Below are positions 25,620-33,461 of a stretch of 64,000 nt of DNA, piece by piece (positions within the stretch are counted from its first letter, which is position 1; every line of letters begins with the position of its first letter). The position numbers were made by a program, and so were the translations under genes. The stretch comes from M3007 sp044230315. GTDB lineage: Bacteria > Bacteroidota > Bacteroidia > Chitinophagales > Saprospiraceae. The stretch spans positions 1-64,000 of the forward strand of contig JBGARJ010000022.1 in assembly GCA_044230315.1 (NCBI GenBank). Reading direction: 5' to 3'. The notes below the pieces were generated by a model. That model searched no databases, was not told the origin of the DNA, and was given only the letters and a program-made list of their open reading frames with translations.

Positions 25620-27149
25620 TTACAAATCGAACCTGATGCCTTGTGCCAGGGGAATAGTCTCGGTGTAGTTGATGGTGTTCGTCTGGCGCCGCATGTAGGC
25701 TTTCCAGGCGTCGGAGCCCGATTCGCGGCCGCCGCCGGTTTCTTTTTCGCCGCCGAAAGCCCCGCCGATCTCGGCGCCCGAGGTGCCGATGTTGACGTTG
25801 GCAATCCCGCAGTCGGAGCCGGCGGCCGACAGGAAGCGCTCGGCCTCGCGCAGGTTGTTGGTCATGATAGCCGACGACAACCCCTGGGGCACGCCGTTTT
25901 GCAGCGCGATGGCTTCTTCGATCGTCTGGTATTTCAGCAGGTACAGTACCGGCGCAAACGTTTCGTGTTGCACGATGGCCCACTCGTTTCTGGCTTCGGC
26001 GATGCAGGGTTTCACATAACAGCCGCTCTCGTAGCCCGGGCCGTTGAGCACGCCGCCTTCGACGACGAATTTGCCGCCCGCTTTTTTGATCTCTGCAATG
26101 GCATGCAGGTAATTTTCCACCGCGCCCGTATCGATCAGCGGCCCTACATGGATGTTGGGATCGAGCGGATCGCCGATGCGCAGTTGACCATAGGCGTTTG
26201 CCAGCACTTTTTTCACTTCTTCATACAGGCTTTCGTGGATGATGAGCCGGCGGGTGCTGGTGCAGCGTTGGCCGGCAGTACCGACGGCGCCGAATACCGC
26301 CCCGGTGAGCACGATCTTCAGGTCGGCCGAAGGGGTCACGATGATGGCGTTGTTGCCGCCCAGTTCGAGCAGGCTGCGGCCCAGGCGCTCGGCCACGGTG
26401 CGGCCCACGATCTTGCCCATCCGGGTGCTGCCAGTGGCGCTGATGAGCGGCACGCGGGCATCCTTGGTCATATATTCGCCCACTTTGTAATCGCCGTTGA
26501 TGACCGAGCAAATGCCTTCGGGCAAATCATTGGCTTTTAGCACTTTTTGAAACAGGTGCTGGCAGGCGATGGCGCAAAGCGGCACCTTCTCCGACGGTTT
26601 CCATACACACACGTCGCCGCATACCAGGGCGAGCATGGCATTCCACGACCACACCGCAACGGGGAAATTGAACGCCGATACGATACCTACGATCCCCAGC
26701 GGGTGCCACTGCTCGTACATGCGGTGCCCGGGGCGTTCGCTGTGCATCGACAAGCCGTACAGTTGGCGCGAAAGGCCCACGGCAAAATCGCAGATATCGA
26801 TCATCTCCTGTACCTCGCCCCAGCCTTCTTGCAGGCTTTTACCCATTTCGTAGCTGACGAGGCGGCCAAGCGGGTCCTTGTATTGGCGCAGGATCTCGCC
26901 GTACTGCCGCACGATCTCGCCGCGTTTGGGCGCGGGCATGTTGCGCCACACAAGAAAGGCTTCCTGTGCGCGGGCGATCACTTGTTCGTATTGTTCGCGG
27001 GTGGTGATGGTGACCGAGCCGATAAACTCGCCGTCGACGGGCGAATGGCTGTGCAGGCTGCGGGCGCTGCCGCTGAGGTGCTCCTGACCGGTCCAGGTGC
27101 CGGCATTTTTCGTTTTGAGGCCGAGTTTGCGGAGAAATTCTTTTTGCAT
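25620..27149 (-). CDS. ALDH7-type aldehyde dehydrogenase (probable L-aminoadipate-semialdehyde dehydrogenase)
   Basis: Oxidises an aldehyde with NAD(P)+. It has 509 residues from the ATG at 27149 (MQKEFLRKLGLK); an upstream in-frame extension to 27389 would run through the promoter. Landmarks are FNFPVAVWSWNAMLALVCGD (the NFP region), VWKPSEKVPL, ATGSTRMGK, LLELGGNNAIIV (general base Glu) and TAGQRCTSTRRL (catalytic Cys). The overall pattern, with GTSGAEIGGAFGGEKETGGGRESGSDAWK near the end split as GGAFGGEKETGGGRESG, is typical of the ALDH7/antiquitin group. That group acts on aminoadipate semialdehyde in lysine breakdown. No other lysine genes are nearby, so the substrate is inferred from family only. 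Confidence 0.88.
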   Translation of the reverse strand: MQKEFLRKLGLKTKNAGTWTGQEHLSGSARSLHSHSPVDGEFIGSVTITTREQYEQVIARAQEAFLVWRNMPAPKRGEIVRQYGEILRQYKDPLGRLVSYEMGKSLQEGWGEVQEMIDICDFAVGLSRQLYGLSMHSERPGHRMYEQWHPLGIVGIVSAFNFPVAVWSWNAMLALVCGDVCVWKPSEKVPLCAIACQHLFQKVLKANDLPEGICSVINGDYKVGEYMTKDARVPLISATGSTRMGKIVGRTVAERLGRSLLELGGNNAIIVTPSADLKIVLTGAVFGAVGTAGQRCTSTRRLIIHESLYEEVKKVLANAYGQLRIGDPLDPNIHVGPLIDTGAVENYLHAIAEIKKAGGKFVVEGGVLNGPGYESGCYVKPCIAEARNEWAIVQHETFAPVLYLLKYQTIEEAIALQNGVPQGLSSAIMTNNLREAERFLSAAGSDCGIANVNIGTSGAEIGGAFGGEKETGGGRESGSDAWKAYMRRQTNTINYTETIPLAQGIRFDL

Positions 27150-27218
27150 GGTGTGAATTTGGTTGCGTGGTTTCGGGCTGGAGTTCGAACGGGTGGAGCG
27201 CTTCGGATAAAGCGGGCG

Positions 27219-27226
27219 CAAAGGTA
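27219..27226 (-). promoter_or_regulatory. -7 promoter box TACCTTTG for the aldehyde dehydrogenase
   Basis: Exact TAnnTTTG match on the minus strand (TACCTTTGCGCCC), 70 bp before the ATG at 27149. It stands back to back with the macrodomain promoter. Confidence 0.55.
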
Positions 27227-27273
27227 TGGAATGCCTGCCGAATTCGGGCAGCCGGAACCAACATCCTGCCGGT

Positions 27274-27303
27274 TTGCATTGTGCGCCACAGGCGTTAATT
27301 TTG
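27274..27303 (+). promoter_or_regulatory. Promoter of the macrodomain gene, implying a leaderless mRNA
   Basis: TTG (27274-27276), 19 bases, TAATTTTG (27296-27303): a full match to the Bacteroidota consensus. The ATG of the macrodomain gene starts only 7 bp after the -7 box, which is where transcription should begin, so the mRNA probably has no leader. Confidence 0.65.
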
Positions 27304-27309
27304 CCTGCT

Positions 27310-27831
27310 ATGGATCGTTTATGCAAGATCGAAGTCCAGCGCGGCGATATTACCGCCGTAAGCGTCGACGCCATCGTCAACGCCGCCAACCCCTCGTTGC
27401 TCGGCGGCGGCGGGGTCGACGGCGCTATTCACCGCGCCGGCGGCCCGGCCATACTGGCGGAATGCCGTAAAATAGGCGGCTGCGCCACCGGGGCGGCCGT
27501 GCTCACTACGGCGGGGCTGTTGCCGGCTAAATTTGTGATCCACACGGTTGGGCCGGTTTGGAACGGGGGGCAGTATGGCGAGCCCGACCTGCTGGCGAGC
27601 TGCTACCGGAGCGCCCTCCAACTGGCCGCCCGGCACGCCTGCAAATCGATCGCCTTCCCCAATATCAGCACCGGAATTTACGGTTTCCCGAAAGCCGCCG
27701 CCGCCCGCATCGCCGTGGAAACCATCGGGCTTGAATTGTCGGGCACCGCGCAGCTGGAAAAGGTGCTGTTGGTGTGCTTCGACGAAGAAAATTACGCGCT
27801 CACCTTAAAAGCGTTGCAAGAGGCCGGCTAA
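27310..27831 (+). CDS. Macrodomain protein (O-acetyl-ADP-ribose deacetylase type)
   Basis: A 173-residue MacroD-type protein. CKIEVQRGDITAVSVDAIVNAANPSLLGGGGVDGAIH is the ADP-ribose pocket (split here as QRGDITAVSVDAIVNAANPS and LLGGGGVDGAIHRAGG). FVIHTVGPVW follows, then FPNISTGIYGFPKAAAARIA, the loop that holds the distal ribose. These proteins remove ADP-ribose from acidic residues or hydrolyse O-acetyl-ADP-ribose. The start is the ATG at 27310; the longer frame to 27226 crosses the promoter. The SDR gene follows 8 bp downstream, so the two are probably co-transcribed. Confidence 0.9.
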   Translation: MDRLCKIEVQRGDITAVSVDAIVNAANPSLLGGGGVDGAIHRAGGPAILAECRKIGGCATGAAVLTTAGLLPAKFVIHTVGPVWNGGQYGEPDLLASCYRSALQLAARHACKSIAFPNISTGIYGFPKAAAARIAVETIGLELSGTAQLEKVLLVCFDEENYALTLKALQEAG

Positions 27832-27839
27832 CCGAAAAC

Positions 27840-28664
27840 ATGCCCTTCATGACGATACCGTTGAACCATAAAACAGCCGTCGTTACCGGCGCAGCCGGCG
27901 GACTGGGTCGCGCGTTAGCCCTGGAATTGCACGCGCACGGTTGCCACCTCGCCCTGATCGATCGGGATCGCGCCGGGCTGGAAGCCTTGCAAAGCGCTAT
28001 CGACCGCCAGGAACAACGCGTGACCATCCATTGCATCGACGTGTCGGACGAAGCGGCGGTAGCCCGCGCCCGCATGGAGGTCCTTGCCGTGCACACCGAT
28101 GTCGACCTGCTGATCAACAACGCGGGCATTTCCGTCAGCCGGCGCTTTGCAGACCTGGATGAGCCGGATTTTCAACGGGTCATGGCGGTGAACTTTTGGG
28201 GCGCCGTCTATTGCAGCCGGCATTTTTTACCCGATTTAAAGACCCGGCCGCACAGCCGGCTGGTTAATATCTCGAGTGATTTTGCCCTCCTGGGTTTTCC
28301 CGGCAAAACCGCCTATGGCGCTTCCAAAGGCGCGCTCAACAGTTTTACCTGCAGCCTGCAAACGGAGTTGGCGGGGGCCGCCCCACGCGTATGCCTGGTG
28401 ATACCGCCGCCCATGCCGACGGGGCTGGTGCGCGATGGCGGCCACAGCAACCCTGCCGCCCGCGCAGTGGAAATGGATTTTCTGACAAAAAACGGCATGC
28501 CGCCCGCCCGTGCCGCGGCCCGCATCATATGGGGCATCCGGCGGGGCCAAGGCCGCATCGTAGTGGGATCGATGATGTTTTGGGTGGATGCCTGTTCGCG
28601 ATTTTTCCCGACGATCCTGCACCGGTGGATCGGCCGCAACAAGTCGTTCAAACGCTTCGCCTGA
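27840..28664 (+). CDS. Short-chain dehydrogenase/reductase
   Basis: A 274-residue NAD(P)-dependent oxidoreductase. The cofactor motif is TAVVTGAAGGLGRALA near the N-terminus, NNAGISVS is the structural motif, and the catalytic residues are Ser in NISSDF and Tyr/Lys in YGASKG. The C-terminal region contains a hydrophobic segment (IVVGSMMFWVDACSRFF) followed by basic residues, which suggests membrane association as in some retinol/ketosphinganine-type SDRs. Substrate unknown. The start at 27840 is 8 bp after the macrodomain stop. It converges with the dipeptidase gene, 6 bp apart. Confidence 0.85.
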   Translation: MPFMTIPLNHKTAVVTGAAGGLGRALALELHAHGCHLALIDRDRAGLEALQSAIDRQEQRVTIHCIDVSDEAAVARARMEVLAVHTDVDLLINNAGISVSRRFADLDEPDFQRVMAVNFWGAVYCSRHFLPDLKTRPHSRLVNISSDFALLGFPGKTAYGASKGALNSFTCSLQTELAGAAPRVCLVIPPPMPTGLVRDGGHSNPAARAVEMDFLTKNGMPPARAAARIIWGIRRGQGRIVVGSMMFWVDACSRFFPTILHRWIGRNKSFKRFA

Positions 28665-28670
28665 CCTGAG

Positions 28671-29585
28671 TCAATGGCCGCCGGGACAATCCCAGACAAA
28701 ATCGGATAGCGGAAATTCCTTGCCCCGGTACGAAAAATGCCACCACTCCGTCCGGATGCCCTCGAAGCCGGCTTCCATCATGGTGCGGCGCAGCAGCCGG
28801 CGGTTGGCCAGTACCTTGGCCGGCAACCGGCCGTAATCGTAGTGGGCCTCGCGGCCAAAAAAATCGTAGGGCGTACCCATGTCCAGTTCCTGCCCCTGCG
28901 CGTCCACGATCGTCAGGTCGACCGCCGCACCCCGCGAGTGCATCGAACCCTTGTCGGGGGGCGTCACATAGTCGGGGTTAGGCACTTTATCCCACAAGCG
29001 CTGCTGGTACGGTTGGGGTCGGTAACAATCGAAAAGTTTGAGCCCCATGCCCTTGCGCTTCAGGGCGCGCTGGGCCTTTTCCAGGGCCAGCGCCGCTTCG
29101 GGCCGGAGTAAACAACGCGGGCAGTCGTAAATTTTGGCTTCGGTAAAATTGTTGGCCGTAGCATAGCGGATATCGAAAATCAGGGAACTGTCGGCAACTT
29201 GCAAATCAGCGAAGCCCTTGCTGGCCAACCAGGAATCAGAATAGGCAACCGGCGGTTGGGCGTCAAAAACGGGCGGGGCGGATTCCTTTTGTACAGGCGC
29301 ATATTCGGGCATGCTTGTTTTTTCCTCGTAGTACACTTTTCCTGAGGTGCTTTTGGAGGGTTGGGCTTCCACGGGTTGGTCGTCGGGCTGCTTCAAGGTA
29401 TCGGCCTTCGAAGCCCCCCCTGGTAGGATCGTGTCGGTTGACGCCCCGTTGGGGGCGCGGACCTCGCGTTCGGTTGCGGGCGGGATCGCATTTGCGTCCG
29501 AAGAAGCGGCCGTGGACGGCGCCTCATTGGAGCCACAGGCGAGGAACAAACTTGCTCCCAAAACGATTAAGACAATGTATTTCAT
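28671..29585 (-). CDS. ddpX: D-alanyl-D-alanine dipeptidase (VanX/DdpX type), lipoprotein
   Basis: A zinc dipeptidase of peptidase family M15D that splits D-Ala-D-Ala, probably for recycling or use of wall material. It is 304 residues long. MKYIVLIVLGASLFLACGSN is a lipoprotein signal (LFLAC), and residues 20-110 are a low-complexity Ser/Pro/Glu linker. The catalytic domain has FDIRYATANNF, LFDCYRP, SMHSRGAAVDLTIVD (zinc His and Asp in SxHxxGxAxD) and the C-terminal RTEWWHF (catalytic Glu and zinc His in ExWH). All ligands are intact. The lipid anchor should place it on the periplasmic side. Confidence 0.9.
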   Translation of the reverse strand: MKYIVLIVLGASLFLACGSNEAPSTAASSDANAIPPATEREVRAPNGASTDTILPGGASKADTLKQPDDQPVEAQPSKSTSGKVYYEEKTSMPEYAPVQKESAPPVFDAQPPVAYSDSWLASKGFADLQVADSSLIFDIRYATANNFTEAKIYDCPRCLLRPEAALALEKAQRALKRKGMGLKLFDCYRPQPYQQRLWDKVPNPDYVTPPDKGSMHSRGAAVDLTIVDAQGQELDMGTPYDFFGREAHYDYGRLPAKVLANRRLLRRTMMEAGFEGIRTEWWHFSYRGKEFPLSDFVWDCPGGH

Positions 29586-29941
29586 CGATTTCAGAATTTG
29601 GTAATGGAAAACAGGCAGGCGCCTTTGGGTATCGGCATACTACCATAAATAGTTCGGTACAGTTTGTTGTTGTTGAGGACGCTGCCAGCTGCATTTCGTT
29701 GAAAATCAAACCCTAATGCCGTTGTTGGCGTCCCGGCCAACCAGATGCACGGGGCTTCATTTTCAATTGTTTGTAAAAACCTGCCGAGCTACCGACTATG
29801 AAACAGCGTGCAGTGAAATTTTGTGTTGAATCGGGGCAAATTAATGCGATTATCTGCAAAACCGGCCAGCTTATCGAAAGCAACTAAACGAAAACGGGCG
29901 CTGCGGCGTTTAGTGCCTGTTTGAAATTCGTTGAAACAACC
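29586..29941. other. 356-bp intergenic region without a gene
   Basis: It separates the divergent dipeptidase and hydrolase genes. I see no ORF with the codon bias of neighbouring genes, no palindromic element and no full consensus promoter. It is visibly more AT-rich than the flanking genes, as expected for two promoters. Confidence 0.5.
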
Positions 29942-30988
29942 ATGCGCTTTTTTATATTCATGGCAATATTGATCTTCAAAGGCCTCTTTGCAGCCGCACA
30001 AAACACGCCGTACAACGGCCAGCCGGTTTCGGGTCCTGGCGGCGCCGAGTACAGCCACCGTTCGGTGGCCTTTTACGATGGCGCGGCAAAAGCCGACGGG
30101 TTCTGGCTGTTCGAGCCGGCCGACCCGAAACCTGACTCCGCCAATGTGGTGGTATTCATGCACGGATATGGCGCCTACAATCCTATGACCTACGGCAAAT
30201 GGATCAAGCACCTGGTGGCCAAAGGCAATATCGTGATCTACCCGCGCTACCAAAAAAATCTGCTTGTGCCGCGGCCCGACGCCTTCCCCGATAATGCCGC
30301 CAAGGGTATCCGCGACGCGCTGGCGCTCCTCCAAACCGGCGATCACGTGCGGCCGCGCACCCAAAAAGTGGCCTACATCGGCCACTCCTACGGCGGCGTG
30401 ATCACTGCCAACCTCGGCATCCACTGGAAAACCCTGCAAATACCCCAACCCGCCGCCATGTTGCTCTGCGAACCCGGTTCGGGCCCGTTGAAAGGCGCCC
30501 GGTTGGAAAAATACGACGCTCTCGACCGCGACCTCAACCTGCTGGTCATCGTGGGAGAAGACGATTACGTGGTGGGCCATGAATTCGGCCAGTTGGTCTT
30601 TGAAACCGCCGTCAACACGCCCAACCGCAATTTGATCCTCCAACGCCACGATACCGACGGGCACCGTTGGGTACTCGCCACCCACTCCGAACCCTATTGC
30701 TACGACCTCGATTTTGACACCGGGCTGCGCAATTATACCACGCGCCGGGTATTTCAAACCTCCCGCCTGAATGAAGTCGACTTCAACTGCTACTGGAAAC
30801 TGGGCGACGCGCTGATCGAATTTACCCGCAACGGCCGTTACGGCGAAGTGGCCTTCGGCAACACCCCGCAACAGCGCTACCTGGGCCAATGGGCCAACGG
30901 CAAATCGATGCGTCCGCTCGATGTGTTCCTGCCCGAACAGATCCCGGCCAAACCCCGGCAGGCCGAGACCAGCGCCGTCGGCAAATAG
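29942..30988 (+). CDS. Secreted alpha/beta hydrolase
   Basis: A 348-residue protein from the ATG at 29942; the frame upstream to 29921 adds 7 unlikely residues. Signal peptide MRFFIFMAILIFKGLFAAAQ. The hydrolase fold shows the oxyanion strand NVVVFMHGYGAYN, the nucleophile elbow YIGHSYGG, an acidic residue in LLVIVGEDDYVVG and a late His (GHRWVLATHSEPYCYD). Signature and size fit the dienelactone-hydrolase/PETase-like group of secreted esterases, but the substrate cannot be read. Exported, possibly acting on an external ester. The next gene has its own promoter. Confidence 0.75.
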   Translation: MRFFIFMAILIFKGLFAAAQNTPYNGQPVSGPGGAEYSHRSVAFYDGAAKADGFWLFEPADPKPDSANVVVFMHGYGAYNPMTYGKWIKHLVAKGNIVIYPRYQKNLLVPRPDAFPDNAAKGIRDALALLQTGDHVRPRTQKVAYIGHSYGGVITANLGIHWKTLQIPQPAAMLLCEPGSGPLKGARLEKYDALDRDLNLLVIVGEDDYVVGHEFGQLVFETAVNTPNRNLILQRHDTDGHRWVLATHSEPYCYDLDFDTGLRNYTTRRVFQTSRLNEVDFNCYWKLGDALIEFTRNGRYGEVAFGNTPQQRYLGQWANGKSMRPLDVFLPEQIPAKPRQAETSAVGK

Positions 30989-31028
30989 CATTCCGGAAAC
31001 AGACGCATGCCGCCCCGGGCAACCTGCA

Positions 31029-31060
31029 TTGGGTGATTTCCACCCGGGGTGTTACATTTG
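31029..31060 (+). promoter_or_regulatory. Promoter of the sorbosone dehydrogenase-like gene
   Basis: TTG (31029-31031), 21 bases, TACATTTG (31053-31060): a full consensus match 72 bp before the ATG at 31132. Confidence 0.6.
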
Positions 31061-31131
31061 TCCGGTGCCAGCGGCCCGGGGCACTTCCCCGGCGCCGGTT
31101 GGGTCCATTGGAACCGGAAACACATTTTACC

Positions 31132-32295
31132 ATGCGTCTATTTTTCTTTTTACTGATACTGGTCCATTTCGCCTGTACCGCCCCGGCGCCCGCGCCGCAG
31201 CAAAACACGGTGTTGGTATCGGGCAAATCGCCCGCCTACACCGGCAAATTGCCGTTGGATAAAATAAAACTGCCGGCCGGGTTTCACATCACCACCTACG
31301 CCGAGGATGTCGAAAACGCGCGCTCCCTTTGCCTCAGCCCGGGGGGCACACTCTTCGTCGGCACGCGTGATATTGGCAATGTATATGCCCTGCGCGACAC
31401 CAACAACGACCAAATAGCCGACCTGCGGTACACCCTGGCCACCAAGTTGAACATGCCGAATGGCGTGGCGTTTCGCAACGGCAGCCTGTTCGTGGCCGAG
31501 GTCAACCGTATCCTGCGGTTCGACGATATTGAAAACCGCCTGGCCAACCCGCCCGAACCCGTAGTCGTGTACGACCAGTACCCCACCGACGGGCACCACG
31601 GCTGGAAATACATCGCGTTCGGCCCCGATGGCAAACTGTATGTGCCCGTGGGCGCACCCTGCAACATCTGCGAGCCGGAAAAACCGATCTATTGTTCGAT
31701 CACCCGCCTCGACGTGGACCACCCCGAACAAGGCCCCGAGATCGTGCAACGCGGCATTCGCAATTCGGTCGGGTTCAACTGGGACCCCGAAACGCGGGAG
31801 TTGTGGTTCACCGACAACGGCCGCGATTACCTCGGTGATGACCTGCCGGCCTGCGAACTCAACCACGCCGCCCACGATGGCATGCACTTCGGCTATCCAT
31901 ACTGTCACCAGGGCGATGTGAAAGACCCCAAATTCGGCGACAAACACCCCTGCAGCGATTTTACCCCACCGGCCCAGAAGTTGGGCCCGCATGTGGCGCC
32001 TCTCGGCCTGGAGTTCGGCCTCAGCGCAAACTGGCCCGCCGCTTACCGCCACCAAATCCTGCTTGCCGAACACGGCTCCTGGAACCGCACCAACAAGATC
32101 GGATACCAGCTCAGCCTGGTTACACTCGACGAACAACGCAAGTGCACCCGGTATGAGCCATTTGCCGTGGGTTGGCTTCAGCCCGGCAACGAAGTTTGGG
32201 GCCGGCCGGTCGACCTGGAATGGATGCCGGATGGCTCCCTGCTGGTGTCGGACGATTTCGCCAACGCTGTTTACCGAATTTACTATGCGCCCTGA
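31132..32295 (+). CDS. PQQ-dependent sugar (sorbosone) dehydrogenase-like lipoprotein
   Basis: A 387-residue exported protein starting at the ATG at 31132 (MRLFFFLLILVHFACTAP, a probable lipoprotein signal). A six-bladed beta-propeller of the glucose/sorbosone dehydrogenase family follows, with LPAGFHITTYAED, LCLSPGGTLFVGTRD, LNMPNGVAFRNGSLFVAEVN, WKYIAFGPDGKLYVPVG and RPVDLEWMPDGSLLVSDDF at blade starts. Family enzymes oxidise sugars in the periplasm with PQQ, but many lipid-anchored Bacteroidota members lack proof of activity. Cys-rich PCNICEPEKPIYC is an unusual insertion. The SBF transporter follows 2 bp after the stop, so they form an operon. Confidence 0.8.
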   Translation: MRLFFFLLILVHFACTAPAPAPQQNTVLVSGKSPAYTGKLPLDKIKLPAGFHITTYAEDVENARSLCLSPGGTLFVGTRDIGNVYALRDTNNDQIADLRYTLATKLNMPNGVAFRNGSLFVAEVNRILRFDDIENRLANPPEPVVVYDQYPTDGHHGWKYIAFGPDGKLYVPVGAPCNICEPEKPIYCSITRLDVDHPEQGPEIVQRGIRNSVGFNWDPETRELWFTDNGRDYLGDDLPACELNHAAHDGMHFGYPYCHQGDVKDPKFGDKHPCSDFTPPAQKLGPHVAPLGLEFGLSANWPAAYRHQILLAEHGSWNRTNKIGYQLSLVTLDEQRKCTRYEPFAVGWLQPGNEVWGRPVDLEWMPDGSLLVSDDFANAVYRIYYAP

Positions 32296-32297
32296 TC

Positions 32298-33218
32298 ATG
32301 CATCCTGTTGACGCCCTTCGTATCAACTTCAACCCCGCCCAACTGGCCATTCTGAACGCGGCCATGGCGTTTCTCATGTTCAGTGTGGCCCTGGATGTGC
32401 GGCCGGCCGATTTTCGCAAGGTGATCTACTTTCCCAAGTCGGTAGCCATCGGGCTGACGGTGCAGTATCTTTTGTTTCCGGTCCTGACCCTGGGCGTCAT
32501 TTTTTTGTTTCAACCGCCCGTCAGCATGGCCATGGGCATGATCCTGGTGAGCATGTGCCCGTCGGGCAACATGACCAATTTCCTGACGCATTTTGCCCGG
32601 GCCAATGTCGCCTTGTCGGTCACCCTCAACGGGATCATCATCCTGTCGGCTTCGATCATTACCCCTGCGGGGTTTTTGTTCTGGTCCCGGTTTGTGCCCG
32701 AGTCGGAGGATTTACGCAGATCCTTTGATGTGGGTTTTGGCGAAATGGCGCTGATCATCGTGGAGCTCATTTTGGCGCCGCTGTTGTTCGGCATGTGGCT
32801 CAACGGCCGTTTCCCCGGCCCGGTCGGGCGCATCCGCTCCTGGGTACAGCGCATCGCGCTGGTGATTTTTTTCTCTATCCTTGTCCTGGCGCTGCTGGGC
32901 AACGGCGAAAACCTGACCAACTACCTGGGTTATGCGTTCAGTATTGTGCTGATCCACAACATGCTGGGCCTCGGCACAGGCTATCTTGTGGGCCGGCTCA
33001 ATCGCCTGCCGGAACCCGATTGCCGTACCCTGGCGTTCGAATCGGGCGTGCACAATACCGCCCTGGGCTTGTTGCTCATTTTCCGTTTCTTCAACGGCCT
33101 GGGCGGCATGGCACTCATTGCCGCCTGGTGGGGCATCTGGGATCTGGTGACCGGTATCAGCCTCGCGGGTTGGTGGCGGCGGAGCGCAACGGAACACACG
33201 CCGGTTCTGCAGGAATAA
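32298..33218 (+). CDS. Bile acid:sodium symporter (SBF/ASBT) family transporter
   Basis: A 306-residue inner-membrane protein with about ten hydrophobic helices from the ATG at 32298. ASBT landmarks are MCPSGNMTNFLTHFARANVALSV (a discontinuous helix region, split at SGN) and FESGVHNTALGL, the ExGxxN motif of the second crossover helix that binds sodium. Bacterial members carry organic anions, pantoate-like compounds or other solutes. The 2-bp spacing after the sorbosone dehydrogenase-like gene suggests joint use of a sugar-derived or anionic substrate (inference). Confidence 0.88.
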   Translation: MHPVDALRINFNPAQLAILNAAMAFLMFSVALDVRPADFRKVIYFPKSVAIGLTVQYLLFPVLTLGVIFLFQPPVSMAMGMILVSMCPSGNMTNFLTHFARANVALSVTLNGIIILSASIITPAGFLFWSRFVPESEDLRRSFDVGFGEMALIIVELILAPLLFGMWLNGRFPGPVGRIRSWVQRIALVIFFSILVLALLGNGENLTNYLGYAFSIVLIHNMLGLGTGYLVGRLNRLPEPDCRTLAFESGVHNTALGLLLIFRFFNGLGGMALIAAWWGIWDLVTGISLAGWWRRSATEHTPVLQE

Positions 33219-33304
33219 TTGGAAGCTAAACGGAGACCGGCGCATTGCTGCACATCGCACAAACCCGGGGGAAGGGCCAATTCCGCGTTTTTTAAGACAC
33301 TACA

Positions 33305-33366
33305 GAGGTGCGACGGCACAGCGATTCATCCTCCGAAAAAGGTGAACCGCCGTGCCTCCGCACCTC
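33305..33366. repeat. Intergenic inverted repeat between convergent genes
   Basis: GAGGTGCGACGGCAC (33305-33319) and GTGCCTCCGCACCTC (33352-33366) pair with two mismatches around a 32-base loop. It lies in the 243-bp gap between the SBF transporter and the convergent M43 protease gene. Its composition resembles the repeat at 20663. A role as two-way terminator is possible, though no T-run follows. Confidence 0.45.
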
Positions 33367-33461
33367 CGAAGTGCATCATTTGGCTTCCATGTACTCCCGC
33401 CGACGCAGCGTGTGGCATGTGGATGCGCCCTGCTCCCGCCCGCTACCGCGCTCCGGATGGC

